40,233 nucleotides of DNA from Pseudovibrio sp. Alg231-02 (GTDB lineage Bacteria > Pseudomonadota > Alphaproteobacteria > Rhizobiales > Stappiaceae): the NCBI RefSeq assembly GCF_900143565.1, contig NZ_FREX01000008.1, positions 153,773-194,005 of the forward strand, written 5' to 3'. Positions 6,889 through 15,262 of the stretch are shown here, piece by piece. The notes under the pieces were generated by a model. That model was given only the letters and a program-made list of their open reading frames with translations. It was not told the origin of the DNA and ran no database searches. Every line of letters begins with the position of its first letter. The stretch's first letter is position 1. The position numbers and the translations under genes were made by a program.

Positions 6889-9591
6889 TTAATAAAGGTG
6901 TATATTGCTGTGTGCTGGTAGAACGCAATTCTTCACGTAATTTTGTTCCCTTTGAGGGCTATGGCGGTATCTTCCAGTAGCTTCTAGGAGGCTCAGTCCC
7001 TCACGGATGATGTGTTTGGATTTGTTAAAGTCAAAACCCACCAAGGATAACTCCTCAAGCTTTGTCTGACGGAGAAACTCAAGCCAAATGATTCCGGAAG
7101 TAGGCTCTGCTGAGAGCTTTTTCTGCAATTTCTTTGTATAGAAACTCGGTAATCGTTCTACTTTGTGGTCTAGAATAAATTTTGATGACAGGTGATGTAA
7201 ACTTGGGTGAGGTGCGACATTGTGAGTATTAAAAATTGGCGCAAAGAATAGTTGTCTTGAACGATCTGCCGTTGAACATGACCAGATGTCTGATTTTGTG
7301 CCAATCGCTGAGATTGCGGTATATTCCTCTAAAATATGATTTGGTGTTTTAGGATCTAAGACGGTGTAATCTTCTGATTGACTAGAACGGGCATCAGTAA
7401 ATATTCCGTAAATGTACTTTTTGCATGTGGAATCAATAGTCATACCTTTCTTAACGATGTAGGGACACCCAAGGTTCATTCTTATAACAATATCGTGACT
7501 ATCGATAAATTCAGCTGCATTGCTCTCGAGTAACTTTCCAGCATTTCCGACAAGGCACACACGTTTTCCTGTCAACATGTCCGCTTGGAAGTGCGGCATA
7601 AACAAACCTTTCGAGCGGTTAACGGCTTCATGGTAATAGTTTTTTTGGATGACTTTCTTTGCTTTTTTTAAAGGCTTATTAGTTTTCCTAACAACATCAG
7701 CAAAAGACAATCCCAAAAGCTTGGATTTCTTGAACTCAACTTTTTTTGCTCGCGATGCCGCTAGTTTTTTCTCATCTTGATAGTAGTTGTAGACTGGGTT
7801 CTCAACTACTCGAGTAGCTTCGGTGCCCGCAAGTGTATTATAAAGATGAGTTTCATCAAGTTTAAAGCTTGTATGATAGAGGAACCATGAAAGGAAATGA
7901 TCGTATCGCTTGATACGTGAGACATCATCTTCAGAGATAGCACGTTGATAGGACGGAATGAGGACTTTACTGGATACTGTTGTGACTGCTTGATCGTAGA
8001 TAGCTCTACCGAAAGCAATAACAGGTTTCCCCAATAACATTGCTTCTAGACCGACACCACTATTAATGACAGCTACACATTTGGATTTTGCCAGTACGTC
8101 GTGAATATGTCCGACATTAGAAAAGAGCAGATGCTTGCTTCGCCATTTTTTCCTTGCTGTGTCGTAAAAATCGCTAAGATCCAGAGGGTGCTTTCGAAAT
8201 AATACTTTAAGGCTCTGACTCTCAGCAAGTTTTGCCATATCTTCAATGAAGTTTTCTAATGTACAACTGGCGTGTAGAGTCAGAGCTTCATCATCAGGAA
8301 TCTGAAGGACAGCAAGAATATCAAAATCTGGTATTGATTGATGTTTTTGGTTCTTTTGCGGAGCTTTGGTTTTTTTTTCAGCTTTTAGTTCAGCTTTAAA
8401 TTTCTCTAGTCGTGGTTCAATAGAGAAGTCTAAAAAATCATCTGAACTTGCCCAATCTGCGGAAGGGCCCCAACCAGTAGAAGAACAAGTAAATATCTCT
8501 GGTAGATACTCCTGCATATAGAAAGTAGCATTATCAACTGGAAGTTGATTGTGCGTTTTGTGGGGAATGTAAAGCCGATCGACAAAATGGAGTCGGTCCA
8601 CTAGCTCCTGAGTTATCTCCCATTGAGCTACAGGTAAGATTCTGGCAGAATTTTCAGGTTGTGCCGACAGAGAAATAAGGCGTGCCATTGCGCGCCATCC
8701 AATCCGACCCGGACGAGATAATCGGGAAACACGAATTGAAAAACTATTATCGTCTAATGGCTGCTTAGTGCCGATATCCTGTAGTGGAAATAGCACCAGG
8801 TTCTTTGGTTTGCTCTTGGTGCACTCGATCTTACTTTTCAGGCCGGTAAGTTGCTTTAGTTCACCTTGGACATGATCAATTGGACGGCGCAAAATATATG
8901 AGTTTCTGCGTAATGACTTATCGCGATAATATTCAGGAATACACCCAGTCTTAATTTTGTTGTTTTCTTTAAGGATAGCTTTCTTGATAAGGCCCACTTC
9001 AGAAACGTCTGTTTGTATGTTGGCTGGAGCAATGTGATTTTTCATGAACTCCAGAAGGCGGTAAGTTTTAGGAGAGTGTTTTAACCAAAGAGGTTGAGGG
9101 TAGGCAATACGATGTCCGTCTTCTTTAAGGCGGATGGTATGCACCGCCAAATCGCAGTTTTGTAGGACAACAGGCAATAATGTCAGATCTTCAACAACAG
9201 TAAAATCGACTCTTAAAATCAATAGGGCGTGGTTTGATCGACCAGCCAGCCAGCTTGCAGCCTCATAGAGGGCTGCTGTATTGGTGGTAGAAACATAATC
9301 TGAAGTAAATTCAAATTTGTAAATTGTTGTGGCAAAGAGTTGTTGGCTTACCTGTTGTAAAAGCTCAGTAGCTTCTTCATCACCATCTGAAATTCCAATC
9401 ACAACACGAAGGCCTGGAGAGCATGCCTCGCAACTGAGTAAAAACTGTTCACCAGTTGCGAGAAATTCCTTCCCGCTACAAACAATCAATATCTGCCAAA
9501 AGCTATGGTCTGACTTATCGAAACCAAGGCGTTGAATAGAATGAGTCACAGATAGCTCCTGGATGTGTCGTGAGCATTTAAGCCACGTCAC
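6889..9591 (-). CDS. large multidomain glycosyltransferase: capsule-synthesis (KpsS/KpsC-like) plus GT29 sialyltransferase-like domain
   Basis: Protein of 900 residues with at least three regions. Residues ~1-240 (ILIVCSGKEFLATGEQFLLS, LRVDFTVVEDLTLLP) look like a divergent nucleotide-sugar transferase domain, not firmly placed. Residues ~420-560 carry ILAVLQIPDDEALTLHA, FRKHPLDL (His468) and NSGVGLEAMLLGKPVIAFG (Ser511-Gly512), the pattern of Capsule_synth/KpsS-KpsC beta-Kdo transferase domains. A Lys-rich linker (~600-650) leads to residues 675-900, which match GT29 sialyltransferase motifs: KRVCLVGNAGKLLES with IDSHDIVIRMN (motif L), EPTSGIIWLEFL then LSLVGFDF (motif S, from about 829), and HSPQRE, the HX4E motif (His877, Glu882). 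No signal peptide or membrane segment is evident, so it is presumably cytoplasmic. The start is GTG 14 bases after the upstream stop, with only a weak AAGAAG ribosome site. Domain calls are motif reading; the acceptor and donor are unknown. Confidence 0.68.
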   Translation of the reverse strand: MTWLKCSRHIQELSVTHSIQRLGFDKSDHSFWQILIVCSGKEFLATGEQFLLSCEACSPGLRVVIGISDGDEEATELLQQVSQQLFATTIYKFEFTSDYVSTTNTAALYEAASWLAGRSNHALLILRVDFTVVEDLTLLPVVLQNCDLAVHTIRLKEDGHRIAYPQPLWLKHSPKTYRLLEFMKNHIAPANIQTDVSEVGLIKKAILKENNKIKTGCIPEYYRDKSLRRNSYILRRPIDHVQGELKQLTGLKSKIECTKSKPKNLVLFPLQDIGTKQPLDDNSFSIRVSRLSRPGRIGWRAMARLISLSAQPENSARILPVAQWEITQELVDRLHFVDRLYIPHKTHNQLPVDNATFYMQEYLPEIFTCSSTGWGPSADWASSDDFLDFSIEPRLEKFKAELKAEKKTKAPQKNQKHQSIPDFDILAVLQIPDDEALTLHASCTLENFIEDMAKLAESQSLKVLFRKHPLDLSDFYDTARKKWRSKHLLFSNVGHIHDVLAKSKCVAVINSGVGLEAMLLGKPVIAFGRAIYDQAVTTVSSKVLIPSYQRAISEDDVSRIKRYDHFLSWFLYHTSFKLDETHLYNTLAGTEATRVVENPVYNYYQDEKKLAASRAKKVEFKKSKLLGLSFADVVRKTNKPLKKAKKVIQKNYYHEAVNRSKGLFMPHFQADMLTGKRVCLVGNAGKLLESNAAEFIDSHDIVIRMNLGCPYIVKKGMTIDSTCKKYIYGIFTDARSSQSEDYTVLDPKTPNHILEEYTAISAIGTKSDIWSCSTADRSRQLFFAPIFNTHNVAPHPSLHHLSSKFILDHKVERLPSFYTKKLQKKLSAEPTSGIIWLEFLRQTKLEELSLVGFDFNKSKHIIREGLSLLEATGRYRHSPQREQNYVKNCVLPAHSNIHLY

Positions 9592-9605
9592 TTCTTTTGA
9601 AAATT

Positions 9606-10418
9606 TTATTTAGAAAAACTTTGTTTCAGAAAACGAGGAAGTTTACGTGTAAAGGATAGAGTATCCCGCTCTTTACTGCGTCCCTCAATTTTTCGGCCCC
9701 CTTTGAGGTGATCAACATATTTACCTAACGCGCTTTTTATAAAAATATGTCCTGTTTGCCATCTACTTCCGAGCTCCTTAAAAGTTGCTCTCTTAGCCTG
9801 CTCCATTTCCTGAACGATTTCCCAAAAAATGTAGCTGTCGTGATTTTCTTTGAATGTAAGGAATTCACCAGAGAGATAAATCTGCTCAAATCTGTTGGCA
9901 AAATTCAAGATCTCAGGATGATTTAGATTGTACCCTACCCAACCACATTCTGGATATCCGCGTCGATTGAGGTAGGCGGCGAGTTGCCTCGCGTTGGGTG
10001 CCATTTTATCAAGAAACTTTTCTGGTATTACAGTGTGCGTAACAGTGTCAGCATCCAGCCAAATAAGTTGGTCGAAGGTGCCATGGCAGCGACGAATCGC
10101 ATCTGTCACTGCAAAGACTTTGTTCGAAAAGCGATAAGCATCCCAACGAAAGTTATTCGTTTGCTCTGGAACAATTGGATTGGTGCCGTTGGCAAAAGGG
10201 TTATCGTTATAAGAAGATTTAAATTGCTGTAGCTTTGGTAGAGCTACCAAAGGATCTACCAACTGTAATCTTGGCTCTGAGAAGCTAACGGAAGTCTTTT
10301 CAGGGTAAACTAGCATTGAGACTGTGTCTGGCCACTTCATTAGGAAGCTTTCGATACACCGTTTTCCATATTGCTGATACCCAGCTTCGTGAAATGTAGT
10401 AACGACACAATGTTTCAT
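9606..10418 (-). CDS. putative GT-A fold glycosyltransferase
   Basis: Protein of 270 residues. It starts MKHCVVTTFHEAGYQQYG, a typical first beta strand of small nucleotide-sugar transferases, and has LIWLDADTVTH with Asp122 and Asp124, a DxD motif used to bind the metal and sugar nucleotide. A following segment, SGEFLTFKENHDSYIFWEIV, resembles the acceptor-side region of related capsule enzymes. There is no signal peptide or transmembrane helix. It lies 8 bases after the GT8-like gene and 14 bases before the 900-residue gene, so the three are almost certainly cotranscribed. The sugar specificity cannot be read; the context suggests a surface polysaccharide or lipooligosaccharide decoration. 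Confidence 0.65.
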   Translation of the reverse strand: MKHCVVTTFHEAGYQQYGKRCIESFLMKWPDTVSMLVYPEKTSVSFSEPRLQLVDPLVALPKLQQFKSSYNDNPFANGTNPIVPEQTNNFRWDAYRFSNKVFAVTDAIRRCHGTFDQLIWLDADTVTHTVIPEKFLDKMAPNARQLAAYLNRRGYPECGWVGYNLNHPEILNFANRFEQIYLSGEFLTFKENHDSYIFWEIVQEMEQAKRATFKELGSRWQTGHIFIKSALGKYVDHLKGGRKIEGRSKERDTLSFTRKLPRFLKQSFSK

Positions 10419-10426
10419 GATTATCT

Positions 10427-11131
10427 TTAGGCTGGAACTGGTTTGGACTTTTCAATCTGCTGTGCAGAAAGCATTCGTGATTTATAGCGCTCCCAATCTT
10501 GAGAATAATCGCAGTGTTTGAACTCCTCAAAATAAGGGCCTCCAATTGTGTAATGCACAATGGCGGCATTCGGGTCAAAATCATAAACACCAACTAGATG
10601 ATTCCACTCTAGCGGAAGTGGACCGATCTGATCATCATTTGCAAGCCATTTGAATTGGTGAAGCTCTAAACCACTTCGCGTGTTAACGTATTCAGGAGTA
10701 AGTGATTTGCATTGTGCATTGTTGAACAGCATGACGCTGGACCAATTTTTCTTTGCATATTTGCTCTGAAGATTTCCTAAGAATTTGATGCCTTCTTCCG
10801 GTTCATAATCATGTTTGCAGCACATAACTGCATACCGATCGTCGCGAAGTGCCCATAGCTCTGCAATGTCTTTACGAAATATCATGTCGCAATCCATAAA
10901 CAAGCTCCATCCCTCGTAGTCCGAGAGATAAGGTGTAAGAAAACGACTGAATGAAAATTCAGTTGATTGAAGAGGATGTGTTTCGCGATTAAAAATTTCT
11001 CTTAATGAGGATTTCTCAATCGGGCATATTTGAACTGGGATTGATGCGGTATCAATTATGCTTTGACAAAGTGTATGGTAGGCAATGATCTCACGGCTAT
11101 CATAGCCGATGAAGATACGAGGTATAGACAT
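10427..11131 (-). CDS. GT8-like glycosyltransferase
   Basis: Protein of 234 residues beginning MSIPRIFIGYDSREIIAYHTL, a pattern common to a group of small GT-A/GT8-like transferases. It contains STEFSFSRFLTPYL followed by GWSLFMDCDMIFRKDI, where Asp80-Cys81-Asp82 forms the DxD metal-binding motif, and ends with DFDPNAAIVHYTIGGPYF, the usual His-containing C-terminal motif (HYTxGGP). No secretion signal. It is the first gene of the minus-strand glycan operon; the stop is separated from the next start by only 8 bases. A consensus-like TTGACA lies about 80 bases upstream on the minus strand. Donor and acceptor are not deducible. Confidence 0.78.
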   Translation of the reverse strand: MSIPRIFIGYDSREIIAYHTLCQSIIDTASIPVQICPIEKSSLREIFNRETHPLQSTEFSFSRFLTPYLSDYEGWSLFMDCDMIFRKDIAELWALRDDRYAVMCCKHDYEPEEGIKFLGNLQSKYAKKNWSSVMLFNNAQCKSLTPEYVNTRSGLELHQFKWLANDDQIGPLPLEWNHLVGVYDFDPNAAIVHYTIGGPYFEEFKHCDYSQDWERYKSRMLSAQQIEKSKPVPA

Positions 11132-11189
11132 TTTAAAAGCCTCAAAGTGGCGTGCCAGAGATTCTTGGCTTGGTATGAAAATAATATGA

Positions 11190-11217
11190 ATACTTCATCT
11201 TAGAAGTTAAATGTCAA
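11190..11217 (-). promoter_or_regulatory. candidate promoter of the glycan operon
   Basis: Read on the minus strand, 11217-11212 is TTGACA, a perfect -35 word, followed after 19 bases by TATTCA as an imperfect -10. The spacer contains the short inverted repeat ACTTC-N6-GAAGT (11192-11207). The spacing is longer than the optimal 17, so this is only a candidate; its location 80 bases before the first gene is appropriate. Confidence 0.35.
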
Positions 11218-11557
11218 GATATAATAGTGTTAATTTGATTTGTTGTCAGTTTGAGAGGGTGGGGTTTGTTTTAGGTTGGTGCAAATTTATGCTCTGCGCA
11301 ATAGTTATTTATTATATCATTGTTTTTATTGTGAGAATAGTAAATGATATAATTTTTATGTTGTTTGAGGTTGTTGATGATCGCCAAATAATTAAATTTA
11401 TTTAGGTGGCTATTAAATCTCCAGTCGCTTTTCAAATGTTTAGGATGGCTGGTAATTACCTTGAAGGGGCATGAACATTAACTGCGGTCTAACTTGCCGA
11501 CCTAATTATGATTGGCCACACTTTGTCGAACTGCGCAAACGAAAGTGCGCCCTTTAC
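11218..11557. other. A+T-rich intergenic region between glycan operon and ampR
   Basis: This stretch is visibly A+T-rich, especially 11280-11405, and has no convincing gene; the one open frame (11211-11405, plus) lacks a ribosome site and any recognisable motif and is very Ile/Val-rich. A short stem GCGCA-N8-TGCGC (about 11535-11552) might help end ampR transcription on the minus strand but is weak. Confidence 0.4.
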
Positions 11558-12454
11558 TTAGGAAGCTGTGTGTGTCGAGTTGAGGGAAACTAACTTTTGG
11601 GTGAGTAGCCAGTTTTTGAAGAGGGTGGTTGCTGGGGTGGCGGGTTTGGATTTGAGGTGGGTGAGCCAGTATTTGCCGGTTGTGACTTCGAAGGGGAATG
11701 GTCTGACGAGGCGACCTTCTGAAATTCTGCGCTTGAACATGTCATGGGGCAGAAGGGCGATGCCTAAACCTGCTTCAACCATGTCGGCCATGGCGAGGGA
11801 TGAATCGAAGACTGGGCCTGTGATTTTCGGGCAGGCTGTCGCTGCGCGTTGGAACCATAACTCCCATTCATCTGAACGGTAGGACCGGAAGAGCGTGTGA
11901 TTGGTGAGGTCCTGAGGGGTTTTGAGAGAGAGGCCGATATCTGGTGAACACAATGGGGTTAAAGGTGTGGTCAGCAATGGTGTTGCTTGCAGGCCCGGCC
12001 AGAGGCCTTCACCAAATCGTATTGCGATATCAAGGCCTTCTTTGGTGATGTCGACGCGGTTGTTGTTGGTGAACAGTCGCAGCTTCACACCGGGATGTTT
12101 TTGCTGAAAGTCCGGCAGGCACTCGATGAGGTAACCAGTTGCAAAGGTGGTCACGACGCCGACATTGAGGGTTTCCTGATAGCGACCATCAAGGAAACGG
12201 TCGAGGATATTTCCGATCCTGTCGAAGCTTTGGGTGAGGATGGGGTGTAAGGCTGTGCCTTCATCGGTGAGGATCAGACCTTTCGGGGTGCGGTGGAAAA
12301 GAGGTGTTCCCAGTAGCTCTTCCAGAGCGATAAGTTGATGACTTACAGCGGCTTGTGTGACTCTCAGCTCGATCGCAGCGCGGGTAAAACTGCCTTGCCG
12401 GGCGGCGACTTCGAAGGCGCGGAGGGCGTTGAGGGGGATGTTTGGTCGGTCCAT
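11558..12454 (-). CDS. ampR: AmpR-like LysR-family regulator of beta-lactamase
   Basis: LysR-type transcriptional regulator of 298 residues. The N-terminal helix-turn-helix (LNALRAFEVAARQGSFTRAAIEL then VTQAAVSHQLIALEELLG, residues ~8-50) matches AmpR and GcvA proteins closely; the rest is a periplasmic-binding-like effector domain with GLDIAIRFGEGLWPGL. It is divergent from a class A beta-lactamase, the classical ampR-bla layout, and an AmpR-type box lies in the intergenic region, so control of that gene, in response to cell-wall muropeptides, is the likely role. GcvA is the nearest alternative by sequence, but context favours AmpR. The start ATG at 12454 fits the family N terminus. Confidence 0.8.
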   Translation of the reverse strand: MDRPNIPLNALRAFEVAARQGSFTRAAIELRVTQAAVSHQLIALEELLGTPLFHRTPKGLILTDEGTALHPILTQSFDRIGNILDRFLDGRYQETLNVGVVTTFATGYLIECLPDFQQKHPGVKLRLFTNNNRVDITKEGLDIAIRFGEGLWPGLQATPLLTTPLTPLCSPDIGLSLKTPQDLTNHTLFRSYRSDEWELWFQRAATACPKITGPVFDSSLAMADMVEAGLGIALLPHDMFKRRISEGRLVRPFPFEVTTGKYWLTHLKSKPATPATTLFKNWLLTQKLVSLNSTHTAS

Positions 12455-12459
12455 GCCTA

Positions 12460-12472
12460 TTAGTTTTTCTAA
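12460..12472. promoter_or_regulatory. AmpR-type LysR box
   Basis: The minus strand reads TTAGAAAAACTAA, a T-N11-A LysR-type palindrome that resembles the core of the AmpR site described upstream of enterobacterial ampC. It starts only five bases before the ampR ATG, so AmpR binding here would also repress its own gene. The beta-lactamase start is 226 bases away on the other side. Confidence 0.7.
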
Positions 12473-12698
12473 TATTTGTGTCGAGAATTAGTCGTTTGTG
12501 GCTCTATCTAAAAGTGTTTAGGTCTGAGGATGCATCTTATTATACCGGTGCCCACCACATGAAATTTCTAGCTTAAGCGCTGGTTTTAGCGAATTTATGC
12601 TGCTGAGTGTTCTGCTTTGCGGCAGGGGATAGGCAGTACCTGTTTCATGAAATTTATTTGTTGATGGGGCCGCTGCTCACCATGAAAGGAATTGGAGA

Positions 12699-13586
12699 AT
12701 GTTGCGTTTTTTAGAGGAAAGCTGCGTCCCTATGAGACGGTTTGCATGTGCGTTGGCCTTCACGTTGAGCTTGCCTTTGGTCAGTGAGGCTGGGCCACTG
12801 ATGGACACAGTCAGTCAGTTGGAGACTGAGGTTGGAGGGCGCATTGGTGTGGTGTTGCGCCATACCGGATCTGACTGGGCCGTTGAGCATCGGGCGGACG
12901 AGCGGTTTCCCATGGCCAGCACGTTTAAGGCATTGCTCTGCGGAGCCGTTTTAAGCAGTGTTGATCGCGGTAAAGAGAACCTTGGTGATCTTGTCACTTA
13001 CAAAGCAACCGAGCTTGTCTCTTATTCTCCTGTTACGGAGAACCATGTGGCTTCAGGAATGAGTGTTGGCCAGCTGTGTGAAGCGACGGTCACCATGAGC
13101 GATAACAGTGCTGCAAACTTGCTTTTGAAACGCGTTGATGGGCCGGAAGGGCTGACCAGATTCTTACGTGGGCTTGGTGATCGGGTGACGCGTCTGGACC
13201 GGAATGAGCCAGCTATGAACGAAGCCAAGCGCGGAGATCCCCGTGATACTACTTCGCCTTCTGCTGTGCTCAAAACATTAGACAGGCTGCTGTTTGAGGA
13301 TGTGTTGCTTCCATCTTCCCGTGCACAGCTGCAGCAGTGGATGGTGGATGACAAGGTGGCTGATGAGTTGATCCGAAAGCATCTGCCGAAGGGCTGGCGC
13401 ATAGCAGACAAGAGCGGTGCTGGTCACAATGGTTCGCGGGGGATTATCGGTGTTATCTGGCCGGAAACGGGGAAGCCATATCTTGCAGCAGCCTATATGA
13501 CGGGCAGTGATGCGAGTTTTAAGCAGCGCAATGCGGTGATCGCTGAGATTGGGAAGGCGATGATTGAGGAGATTAAACAGCGCTGA
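12699..13586 (+). CDS. bla: class A beta-lactamase
   Basis: Serine beta-lactamase of 295 residues, exported to the periplasm to hydrolyse penicillins and perhaps cephalosporins. All class A motifs are present: STFK with Ser74 (Ambler 70) and Lys77, SDN at 134-136 (Ambler 130 loop), EPAMN with Glu170 (Ambler Glu166) in the omega loop, and KSG at 238-240 in place of the usual KTG. A signal peptide is formed by MRRFACALAFTLSLPLVSEA. The start at ATG 12699 has AAAGGA eight bases upstream; an alternative at Met12 (12732) would put the signal peptide at the very N terminus, with GAGGAAAG upstream. It is divergent from ampR, so it is probably inducible. It ends at a hairpin shared with the convergent phosphonate hydrolase gene. 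Substrate range cannot be read from these motifs. Confidence 0.95.
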   Translation: MLRFLEESCVPMRRFACALAFTLSLPLVSEAGPLMDTVSQLETEVGGRIGVVLRHTGSDWAVEHRADERFPMASTFKALLCGAVLSSVDRGKENLGDLVTYKATELVSYSPVTENHVASGMSVGQLCEATVTMSDNSAANLLLKRVDGPEGLTRFLRGLGDRVTRLDRNEPAMNEAKRGDPRDTTSPSAVLKTLDRLLFEDVLLPSSRAQLQQWMVDDKVADELIRKHLPKGWRIADKSGAGHNGSRGIIGVIWPETGKPYLAAAYMTGSDASFKQRNAVIAEIGKAMIEEIKQR

Positions 13587-13612
13587 TCAGCTGTTTGTCT
13601 GTCCGTGGTGAA

Positions 13613-13640
13613 AAACGGGGCATGGTGTGATGCCCCGTTT
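13613..13640. terminator. bidirectional terminator between bla and the phosphonate hydrolase gene
   Basis: A perfect 10-bp stem, AAACGGGGCA and TGCCCCGTTT, with an 8-base loop. On the minus strand it is followed by a run of five T, and on the plus strand by a short T run. It lies between two convergent stop codons, so it can serve both genes. Confidence 0.8.
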
Positions 13641-13645
13641 CCGGG

Positions 13646-15160
13646 TCAGTGTTTTGGGCCGTCTGTGGTGATCATCCAGTTGGACAGGGTCTTGTCCATG
13701 TTCTTCATACGGTGGCGGAGCAGTTCGCGGGTCATACGTGCCAGTGTTTGAGCATGCTCTGGCTTTTGCGCCAGATTTTCCATTTCACCTTTGCCCTTAG
13801 CATCAAACAGCATGGGGGGCAGATCAGCTGCAAACTCCACAAGTGTGAAACGCTCATCGCGCAAGATGCTCAAGCAGGAGTTGTCCAGTTTGGTTCCAAG
13901 CTGTTGCTGCCAGAGTGTTGGTTCCAAAGGATCAGCGAAGTCCAGCTCTGACATAGAGACCGTGCGCCAGTCCTCAGGGGTTTCACCTTTAAGGAACGGG
14001 AGCAGGGACTTGCCATCCACGGAGCCAGGAACATCCTGCCCGACCCATTCCAGAATGGTCGGCATGATATCGATGGACTCGGTGATCTTTGAGACCTGCG
14101 TTCCGTGCTCTCCCTCTGGCATGCGGATGATGAGAGGGGTGTGGTAGGCCGCATCATAAACGGTCATTTTCCCCCAGCTGTGATGGTCGCCCAGCATTTC
14201 GCCATGGTCAGCTGTGATTATCACCATGGTATCGTCGTACTGTCCTGTGTCTTTGAGGAACTGCACAACACGGCCTACATGGTGATCCACTTCTGTGGCT
14301 AGCCCGAGATAGATTGCGCGCAGGGTACGGATGTTCTCGTCTGTTGGTTCCAGATCTGGGAAGCCCTCAACAAAGCTGGCTGCGCTGTTGTTTTGCATGA
14401 CCGGGGTGAAGAACGGATGTTGGGCTTGCTCGTCTTCCGCGCTTTCCAGTCGCTCTGGGAGCGGCAGGTTTTGCGGATCGTACATGTCGTTATACGGGGC
14501 AGGGGCGACGAGCGGAGGGTGCGGACGAATGTAGGTAAGATGCGCGAACCAGCTTTGCTGACTGTAGGCTGGCATTGTCTTGAGGAAGGCATCTGTTAGA
14601 AACGCCGTGTCGCTGTCTTCAGCTGCATAAAGCGCGGGATCGTTGAGGCGTGGGGCTTTGCCTTCCGGTGAGATGGGCTTGTAGACGTCCCAGTACTTCT
14701 CAAATTTATACCCCTGGTTCATGAGGTGAGACTGCCATGGATAGGACATATCCATGCGCATCTCCGTTATCTCATGGAAGCCGTTCATCGGGTATTCGTA
14801 GGTTCTGACTGCCGGGTCGTTCGGATGGAAGGCACGGGGATCCTGTGAGGTGTCCGTGTATCCAAACAGCATGGGCAGATAGCCCGCCTTGCGCATTTGC
14901 ATTGCGATGTTGGGCGTGTCGTGCCTCAGCGGTGTGCCATTGCGCACGGAGCGATGGTTCATGGCGTATTGCCCTGTCAGCAATGACGCTCTGGACGGGC
15001 CGCAGGGATTGGTGACGGAGAAGTGGCGTGTAAAGGTGACGCTGTCTTCCATGAACGCGCGCAGGTTTGGCAGGTTTACGTGTTTGCCAAGTTCACCGAA
15101 CACACAGTCCGCGCGCAGCTGGTCGATGATGATAAAAAGCACATTGCGTTTGTTTTGCAT
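13646..15160 (-). CDS. phosphonate monoester hydrolase / sulfatase-family enzyme
   Basis: Alkaline-phosphatase-superfamily enzyme of 504 residues. The N-terminal NVLFIIIDQLRAD has the metal-ligand Asp13, and PCGPSRASLLTG contains the C-x-P-S-R sequence in which Cys53 would be converted to formylglycine. Later motifs include YIRPHPPLVAPAPYNDMY, ITADHGEMLGDHHSWGK (metal ligands) and SIDIMPTILEW. This order and wording match the rhizobial phosphonate monoester hydrolase, which also cleaves phosphodiesters and sulfate esters, better than arylsulfatases or choline sulfatase. No signal peptide is present, so it acts in the cytoplasm on an imported substrate. It is divergent from a DeoR regulator across a large inverted repeat, and the DMT permease beyond may be related. 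Modification of Cys53 needs a formylglycine-generating enzyme not seen in the window. Physiological substrate unknown. Confidence 0.82.
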   Translation of the reverse strand: MQNKRNVLFIIIDQLRADCVFGELGKHVNLPNLRAFMEDSVTFTRHFSVTNPCGPSRASLLTGQYAMNHRSVRNGTPLRHDTPNIAMQMRKAGYLPMLFGYTDTSQDPRAFHPNDPAVRTYEYPMNGFHEITEMRMDMSYPWQSHLMNQGYKFEKYWDVYKPISPEGKAPRLNDPALYAAEDSDTAFLTDAFLKTMPAYSQQSWFAHLTYIRPHPPLVAPAPYNDMYDPQNLPLPERLESAEDEQAQHPFFTPVMQNNSAASFVEGFPDLEPTDENIRTLRAIYLGLATEVDHHVGRVVQFLKDTGQYDDTMVIITADHGEMLGDHHSWGKMTVYDAAYHTPLIIRMPEGEHGTQVSKITESIDIMPTILEWVGQDVPGSVDGKSLLPFLKGETPEDWRTVSMSELDFADPLEPTLWQQQLGTKLDNSCLSILRDERFTLVEFAADLPPMLFDAKGKGEMENLAQKPEHAQTLARMTRELLRHRMKNMDKTLSNWMITTDGPKH

Positions 15161-15262
15161 GTTCCTGATCCCCCAAAGCCACAGGTGTGGCGCAGTCCGA
15201 CAGACCGTTACTCCGGCAATATGAAAGAGAGATGTAACTGTGGTCGTTTGCCAGCAAATAAT

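Noticed and set aside
11211-11405. 64-residue plus-strand open frame in the A+T-rich gap
   Set aside because: Low-complexity hydrophobic translation of A+T-rich DNA without a ribosome site; overlaps the likely promoter of the glycan operon.
13646-15160. choline sulfatase (betC)
   Set aside because: No neighbouring bet genes and the motif wording fits phosphonate monoester hydrolases better.
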